Of a stretch of 30,737 bases of DNA, positions 1-7,682 are shown in pieces. The DNA is from an uncultured Oscillospiraceae bacterium (GTDB taxonomy: Bacteria > Bacillota > Clostridia > Oscillospirales > Acutalibacteraceae): assembly GCA_900553255.1 (NCBI GenBank), contig USCI01000021.1, forward strand, positions 1 to 30,737. Direction: 5' to 3'. The notes beneath the pieces are model-generated. The model worked only from the letters and a program-made list of their open reading frames with translations, did no database searches and had not been told where the DNA came from. Every line of letters begins with the position of its first letter. Positions within the stretch are counted from its first letter, which is position 1. Position numbers and translations under genes: made by a program.

Positions 1-79
1 CATTGTACCAGAAGGGCTGACGGGTCCTCAACTTTCATTTAACTTTACAGTCCGATGAAATTTTTAGGGAGGCTTGAAA
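1..79. other. Left edge, no gene supported
   Basis: This short stretch precedes the first gene. It ends in a good ribosome binding site (AGGGAGG, about 66-72). I found no convincing -35/-10 pair, so the promoter of the surface-protein operon may lie outside the window or these genes may continue an upstream operon. Confidence 0.5.
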
Positions 80-2137
80 ATGAAAAGGAAACTTGTGTCC
101 CTTGCGGCAGCAGCTGCTGTTACGGCGGCCATGATGTCCGTTGCCATTCCGGGCGTGATGGCGGCGCCGGAAACGGCCACCGATCCGACCTGGACCGAAG
201 AGGGTGCCCTGTGGTACGATGTGGCCGGCGCCCAGGTGCCGGAAGGATCCTACCTGAACACTACGGCAGGAAACTTCCCGGGCTTTGACGGTGGGGCCTA
301 CATCTTTTATACCAACAGCGGCAACATCGAAATGAACATCAATGTCCCTGTTGCCGGAAATTATGATATTTCTGTGCGGACGGCGAGCAATGACCCTACC
401 AGCAATATCGATACCCCTGATAGATTTTATGTCAACGATACTCAATATTTTATTAGTTTGATCGATGCTGGGCAGTACGTTTGGGCGGATGTTCCGGTGG
501 GAACAGAAGCTTATGAAAATAGCAAGCTCAAACCCAATCCCCCGGAGGAGGGGATTGCCCTGAACGCCGGCTCCAACATCCTGAGTATTACTAACGCAGG
601 GTGGGGCGGATGGCATTCTTTGGACAGCGTCACCCTGACCCCGAAATTTGAACTGTCCGACGGCGAGGAGCTGATGATGGACATCTTCAATCTCCCGGCT
701 GTGGTCACTCTGGAGGACAAAGAGACGGTGGAGGCGCTGGAGGCCCGGTATCAGGCCCTTTCCGCCGAGGAGAAGGCCAAGGTTACCAACTATTCGGTGC
801 TGCAGGCCGCTCTGGAGACCATCGAGGAACTGGATCAGCTGCAGGTGCAGCAGCCCGTGGTGGACGGCGACACCCTGACCTATGAGGTGGAAAAGGGTTC
901 CCTGACCGGTTCGGCATCGGTGGAAGATACCCTTACCGGCTTCAGCGGGGACGGTTATGTGGAAATCGCTGAAGGAGAAGGCGTAAGTGCCACCATTTCC
1001 ATGCGGATCTTTGTGCCGGAGGCCGGAAAATACAATCTGATGATGACAGCGGCAAAAGTGGGGACGGGGAATGGCTGCGATACCCTGTCGGTCAACGGCG
1101 GCAGCAATCTCTTGCTCTCGGTGTACGGAGAGCAGAACCAGTGGACGGAAACGGCTCCCGGTACGGAAAACTGGGCGGAGGACGTGCTGCAGCCCACTCC
1201 GGTGGCTGTGGAGCTTAAGGAAGGCGAAAACACGCTGACCATCTCCAAGAGCTGGTCGTTTGGAACGGCATACGACAAGGTTGTCCTGACCCCCAATGCC
1301 GAGGGCGTCAACCCTGGCGAGGGTGAGGAACCCGGCGAAGGGGAGGATAATCCTCCGGAGGCTTCCAAGATTCAGCAGGTGGAGCAGGCCATTTCGGCGC
1401 TGCCCTCCGTGATCGGCAGTGATGACGTGGAAGCGGTCAACGCCGCCTGGGCGGCTTATGAGGCCCTGACCGCAGAAGAACAGTCCCAGGTTCGCAATGT
1501 CAACAAGCTGCTGGTCAGCTGTGCGCGGGTCCGTGCGATTGAAGCCGGCGACGAGCAGGAAAATGCCCTGCGCTTCGAAGCGGAGACGGGCACTATGGCC
1601 GGAAACTCGTCGGTTGTCGGCGCGGACGGTGCGATGAAGAATTACAAGGGCGACGGGTATGTATTCCTGTTCGATGCCAGCTTTACCGTGGACGTTTATG
1701 TACCGCAGAACGGACAGTATGACATTTATATCATCGGCGCCAGCGACAGCGGGGAGGATAAGAGCGACTATGTCTCCATCAACGGCGGAGAGCAGCTGCT
1801 GACCTCTTACCTCGGCTCCACCAAGGGGACCTGGGTGAGCTGCCAGCCCGGCACCGAGGATTACCTGGACGGGAAACTGGCGCCAAAGGCTCCGGAAAAC
1901 GGTTATGCCCTTAAGGCAGGGAAAAACACCATCGAAATCAGCGCCAACTGGGGCTACAGCTGCTATGACGCCATTGTGGTGGTGCCGCGCTTTGACATGG
2001 TCATCACGGACGACGTGCCTGACACCGGCGTTGCTGCACCCATCGCGGCACTGGCAGTTTTCGGCACGGCCTGTATCGGTCTGGCGACGGCGCTGCCCCG
2101 CCGGCGGAAGAGCTTAGGTGAGACGATTGAAAAATAA
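80..2137 (+). CDS. Sortase-anchored surface protein with three lectin-like modules
   Basis: This 685-residue protein probably displays carbohydrate-binding modules on the cell wall. The ATG at 80 is preferred over the in-frame TTG at 74 because AGGGAGG sits 7 nt before it. A signal peptide (cleavage near VMA/AP) is followed by three related beta-sandwich modules at about residues 43-188, 265-405 and 497-637. Each has a GDGYV or similar early strand, a VNGG or similar turn, a PGTE segment and a final aromatic-Asp strand, resembling CBM6/CBM35-type modules. Two helical spacers (about 203-255 and 429-490) have the 'LP..V.L.DKE.VEA...AY.ALT.EE...V.N' pattern common in Firmicutes surface proteins. 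The C-terminus has VPDTG (646-650), a hydrophobic segment and RRRK, a sortase sorting signal. Module 3 closely resembles the C-terminus of the next protein. The ligand is unknown; surface localisation is firm, CBM family assignment is not. Confidence 0.8.
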   Translation: MKRKLVSLAAAAAVTAAMMSVAIPGVMAAPETATDPTWTEEGALWYDVAGAQVPEGSYLNTTAGNFPGFDGGAYIFYTNSGNIEMNINVPVAGNYDISVRTASNDPTSNIDTPDRFYVNDTQYFISLIDAGQYVWADVPVGTEAYENSKLKPNPPEEGIALNAGSNILSITNAGWGGWHSLDSVTLTPKFELSDGEELMMDIFNLPAVVTLEDKETVEALEARYQALSAEEKAKVTNYSVLQAALETIEELDQLQVQQPVVDGDTLTYEVEKGSLTGSASVEDTLTGFSGDGYVEIAEGEGVSATISMRIFVPEAGKYNLMMTAAKVGTGNGCDTLSVNGGSNLLLSVYGEQNQWTETAPGTENWAEDVLQPTPVAVELKEGENTLTISKSWSFGTAYDKVVLTPNAEGVNPGEGEEPGEGEDNPPEASKIQQVEQAISALPSVIGSDDVEAVNAAWAAYEALTAEEQSQVRNVNKLLVSCARVRAIEAGDEQENALRFEAETGTMAGNSSVVGADGAMKNYKGDGYVFLFDASFTVDVYVPQNGQYDIYIIGASDSGEDKSDYVSINGGEQLLTSYLGSTKGTWVSCQPGTEDYLDGKLAPKAPENGYALKAGKNTIEISANWGYSCYDAIVVVPRFDMVITDDVPDTGVAAPIAALAVFGTACIGLATALPRRRKSLGETIEK
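206..643 (+). repeat. Lectin-like module 1
   Basis: This stretch encodes the first and most divergent of three related beta-sandwich modules in the wall-anchored protein. It keeps the 'VPVAGNYDI' strand, the PVGTEAYENSKL segment and the GIALNAGSNIL strand. A patch around 421-480 is only about 33% GC by hand count, against about 57% nearby. Confidence 0.6.
872..1294 (+). repeat. Lectin-like module 2
   Basis: This is the second module, beginning YEVEKGSLTGS. It has GDGYVEI, VPEAGKYNL, SVNGG and PGTENW in the same order as modules 1 and 3. The opening 'Y/F-E-V/A-E' strand is typical of CBM6/CBM35-type folds. Confidence 0.6.
1568..1990 (+). repeat. Lectin-like module 3, paired with gene 2 C-terminus
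   Basis: This third module starts FEAETGTMAG and ends near YDAIVVVPRF. It shares long runs of identity with the C-terminal module of the next gene (GDGYVFLF, NGGE, LTSYLG, QPGTE, ANWGY.CYDA), roughly half of positions by eye. That is closer than it is to modules 1 and 2 of its own protein. Confidence 0.7.
2015..2137 (+). other. Sortase sorting signal (VPDTG, hydrophobic span, RRRK)
   Basis: The last 40 residues carry VPDTG, then a span of about 20 mostly Ala/Val/Leu/Gly residues, then RRRK and a short tail. The motif deviates from canonical LPXTG only in its first residue. Clostridial sortases are known to accept XPXTG variants. The cognate sortase gene is not in this window. Confidence 0.75.
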
Positions 2138-3545
2138 TCAGCTACATATACAAAGAGAAAAAAAGAAAATCCCCAAAAAGGTATGGATTCCGGTTCTGTG
2201 CGCCGTTCTTGTTCTGCTGCTCGCCGGTGCGGGGGTGCTCATCTGGGTGCTTACCCGCCCGGATGAGCCGTCCGACGACCCCACCTCTTCCCGCAAGGAA
2301 GGGGTGGCCATGTTTGCTGACGCGGTCATCCGGGACCCGGAAACGGACAGGGGGCGCTTCACCGGATACACCCACGTGGTGGTGGCTTCCGATACGCCGG
2401 ACGAAACCCTGGCGGAGCTGGAGCAGTACGGCATCAAGCCCATTGAATATAAGGAGGACGATTCCCTGTTTGCGCCGGGCAACCCGTGGTATCTGGCGGA
2501 AATGGGGAAAAACTCCAAAATCTATCTCTGCGAAGGGACCTATGAGCTGGAAAACGGGCCTTTTATGACTCTGGATGCCGAGACCCCTGTTACCGTGTCG
2601 GGGGAGGGAAAGGATAAAACCCTGATTGTCGGCAGTTCACGCACGCGGGACAGCAAATCGGCTGCCTTCCACCTGATCGCCAATGAGGAGACCCCGCTGG
2701 AAAATGCAGTGATTGAAAATCTCTCCATCACCGGCTTTGAGTATGGCGTGCGGATCGAAAACGGGAACGGGATCGCGCTGCGGAACCTGAATGTGGAGCG
2801 AAACCATTTTGTGGGCGTCAGCCTGGAGAACGCCAGCAACTGCGAAATCACCGGCTGTGACCTGGTGGAAAACGGCCGCCCCGACGGCGCGGATACCGGC
2901 TATGGCCTGTCACTTCTCTACGACAGTACCGGCAATACCGGCTCCGGCAACCTGTATAAAAACAACGCCAATAAGAATGCGGTGGACTTCCTGGAACGTG
3001 GGACGCTGGATACCCCGCCGAACAACAATATCGTCATGGAAATGGTGTACGATCTGGAACGGGATGAAAAGCCGATTCAGGATCCGGACAATATCCAGCC
3101 CACCGAGGAGGCCATTCGTGTGGAGATGGAGACCGGCGAGATTGACGGTACCGGCGCGGTGGTAATCAACCAGGCCGAAAAAGTGGATGCCTTTACGGGA
3201 GACGGCTATGTGTTCCTGTTCAACACCACAATCCGCCTGACCGTGAATGTGCCTGAGGCGGGCAACTACCGCCTGTTCATTGTAGGCACCTCCGATGATG
3301 GAAACAACAAGTGCGACTATGTGCAGGTCAACGGTGGTGAACGGTATCTGACCTCCTATCTGGGGAAGAACCAGGGCCAGTGGACTTACAGCCAGCCCGG
3401 TACCGAGGTCTGGGAAAACGACGAGCTGCATCCGGACGCCCCGGACGACGGATTCGCTTTAAACGCGGGTGAAAATGAAATTCTGATAACGGCGAACTGG
3501 GGCTATTGCTGCTATGACGCCGTGGTTCTGGAACCGGTAGAATAA
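2127..3545 (+). CDS. Membrane-anchored beta-helix protein with C-terminal lectin module
   Basis: The likely start is the TTG at 2127, because AGGTGA (about 2115-2120) lies 6-7 nt upstream; a GTG at 2118 would sit inside that site. The 472-residue product has a Lys/Arg-rich cytoplasmic tail, one transmembrane segment (about residues 19-43), and an extracellular region. Residues about 130-310 show short repeats such as IENLSITGF.YGVRIEN and NCEITGCDLVENG, typical of right-handed parallel beta-helix (PbH1-like) proteins, which often bind or cleave polysaccharide. Residues about 327-472 are a beta-sandwich lectin module almost matching module 3 of the preceding protein. It overlaps that gene by 11 nt, suggesting translational coupling. 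I see no identifiable lyase catalytic set, so it may be a scaffold or receptor rather than an enzyme. Architecture is clear, activity is unknown. Confidence 0.75.
   Translation: MKNNQLHIQREKKKIPKKVWIPVLCAVLVLLLAGAGVLIWVLTRPDEPSDDPTSSRKEGVAMFADAVIRDPETDRGRFTGYTHVVVASDTPDETLAELEQYGIKPIEYKEDDSLFAPGNPWYLAEMGKNSKIYLCEGTYELENGPFMTLDAETPVTVSGEGKDKTLIVGSSRTRDSKSAAFHLIANEETPLENAVIENLSITGFEYGVRIENGNGIALRNLNVERNHFVGVSLENASNCEITGCDLVENGRPDGADTGYGLSLLYDSTGNTGSGNLYKNNANKNAVDFLERGTLDTPPNNNIVMEMVYDLERDEKPIQDPDNIQPTEEAIRVEMETGEIDGTGAVVINQAEKVDAFTGDGYVFLFNTTIRLTVNVPEAGNYRLFIVGTSDDGNNKCDYVQVNGGERYLTSYLGKNQGQWTYSQPGTEVWENDELHPDAPDDGFALNAGENEILITANWGYCCYDAVVLEPVE
3105..3542 (+). repeat. Lectin-like module, second-gene copy
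   Basis: This is the C-terminal module of the beta-helix protein. It carries GDGYVFLF, VPEAGNYRL, VNGGE, LTSYLG, QPGTE and ANWGYCCYDAV in the same order as the module encoded at 1568-1990, which suggests module duplication or exchange between adjacent genes. Confidence 0.7.
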
Positions 3546-3556
3546 GGGGGATGGGC

Positions 3557-6115
3557 ATGAAAAAACGACTTTGCGCATTGCTTAGCTGTGTTTTCCTATT
3601 CACGGCCATGCTTGGTGCGATGCCCTCCCAGGCTGAAACAGGAGCAAGGGAAAGTGGTAAGCCTATGCTGAGCGGAATGTTTATTGCCCCCACGCTGACC
3701 GGGGGAGAGGACGCTTGGACGCAGGATGACTGGAATACTGCCATGGAGCAGATGAAGGGCATCGGCGTTCATCAGGTGGTTGTGCAGTACGCGGTGTATT
3801 TTTACAGCGAATACAATAAAGCCTATTTTTACACCCCGACCTTTGAAACGGCTGAGACCGGAACCGAGGCCCAGCGCCAGCAGCTCCCCTTCATCCTTCA
3901 GGCGGCCAGGGCTGCCGGCGTGCAGGTATGGCTTGGTCTGTCGCTGTATGAGGACGCCTGGTTCTCCGGGATCACCAATGCCTTTAACGATGTGGACAGC
4001 GCGGGAAAAAGTCAGTTCCTGACCGAAAGCGAGGGGTATGCCGAAAGGGTGTTCGATGACCTGTGGAGCCAGTTCGGTGGGGAATATGGGGATATCATCG
4101 TCGGCTGGTATCTGCCCTTTGAATTCAATAACGAGAACCTGACGCAGGGCAACGGCGGCATCGACCGGCTGATCAATGACTATTATGCGCCTTTGACCGC
4201 CCATATCAAGGCGGTTACGCCGGCTAAGCCCACCATGTGTTCGCCGCTGGTGTACACCCCTCTCAAAGGGGAGGCCGATCCCGCCAAGCTGGAAAACTGG
4301 AAGACGCTGCTGCAGAGCATTTGGAGTTACAGCCAGATGGATATTATCGCGCCGCAGGACGGCTGCGGTTGGGAAAGCAGCACCAAGGAGACCATTGTCC
4401 CCTGGTACCAGGCGATGGCCGAGGCGAAACAGGCTGCTCAGCCGGCAAGAGACAGCAAGGGCTGGGGCGAGGCTGTTGCCTGGAACAACCCGGAGGTATA
4501 CAGCATGAACCCCATGGGGGTGATGACCACCAAACGGTTTACCGACAATATGGCGGCCATCGATCAATATGTGGACGCTCATGTCAGCTTCAGCCTGCAC
4601 TCCTTTGTGTATTTGGATCAGGCGAAATCCGGGACGAGTACGGTGAACGAGGCCTTCTACAAGGCCTATCGGTACTACTACGAAAACGGTGCGCTGTATG
4701 TCCCTTCCACCCCAATCCCGACCCCCGCCAATACCCAGGCTGCGGTGAATGGGTTCGGCGTGACAGTCACCTTTGACCGGGTAGACGTGGGAGAGGACCA
4801 GCCCATCGCCGGATATGAGCTATGGCGGAAAGAGGCGGATGCCGGCGACGCGGAGCTGGTACGGATTCAGGAAGTCCAGCAGGCGGCCCCTGGGGAATCG
4901 CTGGCCATCAGCGATGCGCAGCTTGAGCCCGGGCGTTCCTACGAGTATCGGCTGTATGCGGTAGACGGCACCGGAAACCGTTCCGGAGAACCGGCAGTGC
5001 TCAAGGTGGAGATCCCCTCCTACGGGATCGCTCTGAACCGGGAGTTCGGGGACAGTCTGGGCAGCAGTGTTGCAGTCACTGCCGGCGATTTTCTCAACGG
5101 TGAAGCGTCGGGCGATGCGGCTGGACTGACTGCAGGAAACGGATCGTTTGCCTTTGCCCTTACCGATCGAAACACCATTGGGAAATATACGCTTACCTGT
5201 GACCTGGGCGGGGAGAAGACCGTGGGCTTTGCCTATCTCCAGCTTCAAAACAATCCCTTTGTCGGCAGCGAGGTTTTTCTTCCGGAAAAAATTGACGTGC
5301 TGGCAGACGGCAAACCGATTGCCGTGGTTTATCCGTATAAAGAGTACGGCTCCTCCGCCACCGGCGGCGTGTGGATTCCGATCGATTTTGGCAAGGCGGT
5401 AACAGCTCGTCAGATTCAGCTGGTGGTGACCCAGAAATACGCCAATTCCGAGATTTCGGTGCTGCGGATTTATGAGGCGTCGGCCACCTCCGCGGCCACG
5501 CCGGATTATCTGGAGCCGGTGAATTTGGTGGAAGGGCAGCCGGTGTATTTCAACACCTCGTCTATGCAGAATTTTACACCGGCCGATCACCTGTTTGGCG
5601 TCGTCAATAACACCATCGATCTGCTGACCGGGCAGTTCACCAGCGAAACCCTTACCTATAAGTCCGCGCCAGCAACCAGTCTTCTGACGCATGGGCTGAG
5701 CCGCGGCCCGTCTGTGGCCTGGAGTGAGGACGGAAACAATACCGCCTGGCTTCGGGTACAGAATATGGGCGGCGAGTTTGTGATGGAAGTGGATATTCCC
5801 TCACCATCCATTCTTCAGGCGGTGGAAATGCAGTGGCTGCTGGACCGGGATTCCGCCGTATTCCTGCCGTCGTATATTGAGGTGTACGGCACTACGGCCC
5901 AGGGGGCGGAGGAACTGATTGGAACGGCTTACCGTCCTTCGGAAATCATGATTGACTTCGACAAGGAGGTATCCGCCGATAACACCCACCGGGTGGAAAC
6001 GGTAGCGTTCCGCGTACCGGTGGAAAGCAACAAGCTGTATAAGAAGATTTCGCTGAGGATTTCGCCTCAGTATGCGAACAATGCTCATTTTATCAAGAGC
6101 GTAGCGGTTTATTAA
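3557..6115 (+). CDS. Secreted DUF4434-like TIM-barrel protein with FN3 and discoidin-like modules
   Basis: The ATG at 3557 is chosen over 3551 because AAGGGGG ends at 3550 and leaves 6 nt of spacing. The 852-residue product has a signal peptide (cleavage near SQA/ET) and no lipobox or sorting signal. Residues about 35-380 look like a (beta/alpha)8 hydrolase-like domain. MFIAPTLTG at the first strand, GWYLPFEFNN (Glu near 189) and DIIAPQDGCGW (Asp near 268) recall DUF4434 proteins, a family linked to glycan loci. The acidic residues at those strand ends are catalytic candidates only. Residues about 400-490 form a fibronectin type III domain. About 495-640 and 655-852 look like two discoidin (F5/8 C)-like beta-sandwiches. 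It is probably an extracellular glycoside hydrolase working with the adjacent lectins and importer. A non-catalytic binding role is possible. Confidence 0.7.
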   Translation: MKKRLCALLSCVFLFTAMLGAMPSQAETGARESGKPMLSGMFIAPTLTGGEDAWTQDDWNTAMEQMKGIGVHQVVVQYAVYFYSEYNKAYFYTPTFETAETGTEAQRQQLPFILQAARAAGVQVWLGLSLYEDAWFSGITNAFNDVDSAGKSQFLTESEGYAERVFDDLWSQFGGEYGDIIVGWYLPFEFNNENLTQGNGGIDRLINDYYAPLTAHIKAVTPAKPTMCSPLVYTPLKGEADPAKLENWKTLLQSIWSYSQMDIIAPQDGCGWESSTKETIVPWYQAMAEAKQAAQPARDSKGWGEAVAWNNPEVYSMNPMGVMTTKRFTDNMAAIDQYVDAHVSFSLHSFVYLDQAKSGTSTVNEAFYKAYRYYYENGALYVPSTPIPTPANTQAAVNGFGVTVTFDRVDVGEDQPIAGYELWRKEADAGDAELVRIQEVQQAAPGESLAISDAQLEPGRSYEYRLYAVDGTGNRSGEPAVLKVEIPSYGIALNREFGDSLGSSVAVTAGDFLNGEASGDAAGLTAGNGSFAFALTDRNTIGKYTLTCDLGGEKTVGFAYLQLQNNPFVGSEVFLPEKIDVLADGKPIAVVYPYKEYGSSATGGVWIPIDFGKAVTARQIQLVVTQKYANSEISVLRIYEASATSAATPDYLEPVNLVEGQPVYFNTSSMQNFTPADHLFGVVNNTIDLLTGQFTSETLTYKSAPATSLLTHGLSRGPSVAWSEDGNNTAWLRVQNMGGEFVMEVDIPSPSILQAVEMQWLLDRDSAVFLPSYIEVYGTTAQGAEELIGTAYRPSEIMIDFDKEVSADNTHRVETVAFRVPVESNKLYKKISLRISPQYANNAHFIKSVAVY

Positions 6116-6130
6116 AGGAGGAATGCCATA

Positions 6131-7588
6131 ATGAGAAAATGGTTCGCTTTGGTTCTCTCTGTGTGTATGATGACATTTGTTCTGACGGCCTGTACGGATG
6201 ACCCGGTGGAGTCTTCTCCGGACAGCCAGACCGGCAGCACTGGCGGAAACGACGAATACGAGCTTCCTGTGATCGATTCCGTTTCCGGTACGGTAACCTA
6301 CGCTGTGCGGGATAACGTAATCGATGAGACCGAAATCTGGGTTGAGTCCTTTGAAAAGATGTATCCCAACATCAATGTGGAACTGGAAGAGTTCGTTGGG
6401 GATCTGTACGAGTTTCTTTCCACCCGTGCGGCGGCACAGACCCTGCCGGATGTGGTGCTGGGCTGGGACAATCTGGCTCCGTTTGTCCAGCAGAACTGGC
6501 TTTATCCGCTGGATGAGTTCCTAGAAAAGGATGAGGAGACACAGTACATCCATCAGGTTTCCCTGGACGGCTTCAAATACTGCGGGAAGACCTATGCGGT
6601 GCCTGCCTGGCTGCAGTTCTCCTGCATGGTGGTGAATCTGGATCTGTTGGATACCCTGAATCTGGATCGCCCGGACTATGACTGGACCATCGACGAATTC
6701 ACCGAGCTGGTGAGAAAGGCCACCAACAACACCTATTCCGGCCTGAATCACACCGATTCGCTGGATCAGTACCTGATGATGCAGCTGGAGGAAGACGGAT
6801 ATCATCAGTGGGGGTATAATCCCGAAACCCAGACCTTTAATCTGACCAGCGGCGCTTTCCAGGAAGCGGTATCGATTGTCAGCGAACTGGAGAGGCAGCC
6901 GCAGCTGGTAGCCGACAACATGCGGGATTCCTCCAATTCCGCCAACGACGACTATTCCAAGAAGTTCGGTGCCAACGCGGACGCCTTGGCCGACGGAAAA
7001 ATTCTGGTGGCCAACCAGAGCACTTGGGATGACTCCTGGCTGAATACCTCTCTGACCTTTAACTGGGATTATTATCCCATTCCGGCAGCGACCAAGGAAA
7101 GCGCCAAGCAGATCGTTCATGCCGACTACGGTGTGATGCTGTCCACCGCGCAGGACCCGCAGGCTGCCTGGGAATTTCTTAAATTCCTGACCTTCGGCAA
7201 GGACGGCCTGATCACCCGGATGAATCTGCAGCGTGAGCGCAATGAATCCAATCCGACCAACAACCGCTTTACCATTCCGGCCAGTTCACATCCGGAAGTC
7301 TCCGAGCTCTTCAACGGGTACGAAAATGTGCCCGACGGCGTCAAGTATATGTACAATCATATGGACAAATCGGTCAAAGGGGACTACTCCAAAATTCTGC
7401 CGGATTACTGGGACGTTGTGAACGACAACATTTATCAGGCGAAGGTCTCCATCAGCGAGGGCACCGATGCAGCTGCCGTCGCACGGGAGACAGAGAATAC
7501 CATCAATCAGCAATTCTCCGCTTCCTACGCAGCGTTTACCGCTGCAGTTGAGCAGGTACAGGCGGATTTTGAGGCCTCACGGCAATAA
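6131..7588 (+). CDS. Sugar ABC transporter solute-binding lipoprotein
   Basis: This 485-residue lipoprotein probably captures an oligosaccharide for an ABC importer. The N-terminus ends in the lipobox LTAC (Cys21), followed by a Ser/Gly/Asp-rich linker. The rest matches family 1 extracellular sugar-binding proteins: an early W.ESFEKMYPNINVE strand-helix, LPDVVLGWDN, YAVPAWLQFSCMVVN and AWEFLKFLTFG, all in the usual order. AAAGGAGG at about 6114 precedes the ATG. It lies 15 nt after the DUF4434-like gene, so it is probably co-transcribed. A hairpin (7597-7652) follows immediately, an arrangement often used to make binding protein in excess of the permeases. It is one of two binding proteins here, and which permease pair it serves cannot be read from sequence. 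Confidence 0.9.
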   Translation: MRKWFALVLSVCMMTFVLTACTDDPVESSPDSQTGSTGGNDEYELPVIDSVSGTVTYAVRDNVIDETEIWVESFEKMYPNINVELEEFVGDLYEFLSTRAAAQTLPDVVLGWDNLAPFVQQNWLYPLDEFLEKDEETQYIHQVSLDGFKYCGKTYAVPAWLQFSCMVVNLDLLDTLNLDRPDYDWTIDEFTELVRKATNNTYSGLNHTDSLDQYLMMQLEEDGYHQWGYNPETQTFNLTSGAFQEAVSIVSELERQPQLVADNMRDSSNSANDDYSKKFGANADALADGKILVANQSTWDDSWLNTSLTFNWDYYPIPAATKESAKQIVHADYGVMLSTAQDPQAAWEFLKFLTFGKDGLITRMNLQRERNESNPTNNRFTIPASSHPEVSELFNGYENVPDGVKYMYNHMDKSVKGDYSKILPDYWDVVNDNIYQAKVSISEGTDAAAVARETENTINQQFSASYAAFTAAVEQVQADFEASRQ

Positions 7589-7596
7589 CGACTGGT

Positions 7597-7652
7597 AGGA
7601 GCTCCCGGCAATTTCTCAGCTAGGAAAGGGAGATTGCCGGGGCTTCCTTTTA
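7597..7652 (+). terminator. Hairpin after the binding-protein gene, attenuator or leaky terminator
   Basis: A stem pairs about 7597-7617 with 7628-7647 (core CCCGGCAAT with ATTGCCGGG, with some G-U pairs), followed by the broken T-tract CCTTTTAT. Only about 30 nt separate it from the next gene, leaving no room for a promoter between them. Partial termination or 3'-end protection of the upstream message is more likely than a true operon end. Confidence 0.7.
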
Positions 7653-7682
7653 TGATCCGTCGATATGGGGGTGCAAAACCGA

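Noticed and set aside
35..616. Antisense frame at the left edge
   Set aside because: It lies opposite the signal peptide and first lectin module, which are well supported, and has no features of its own.
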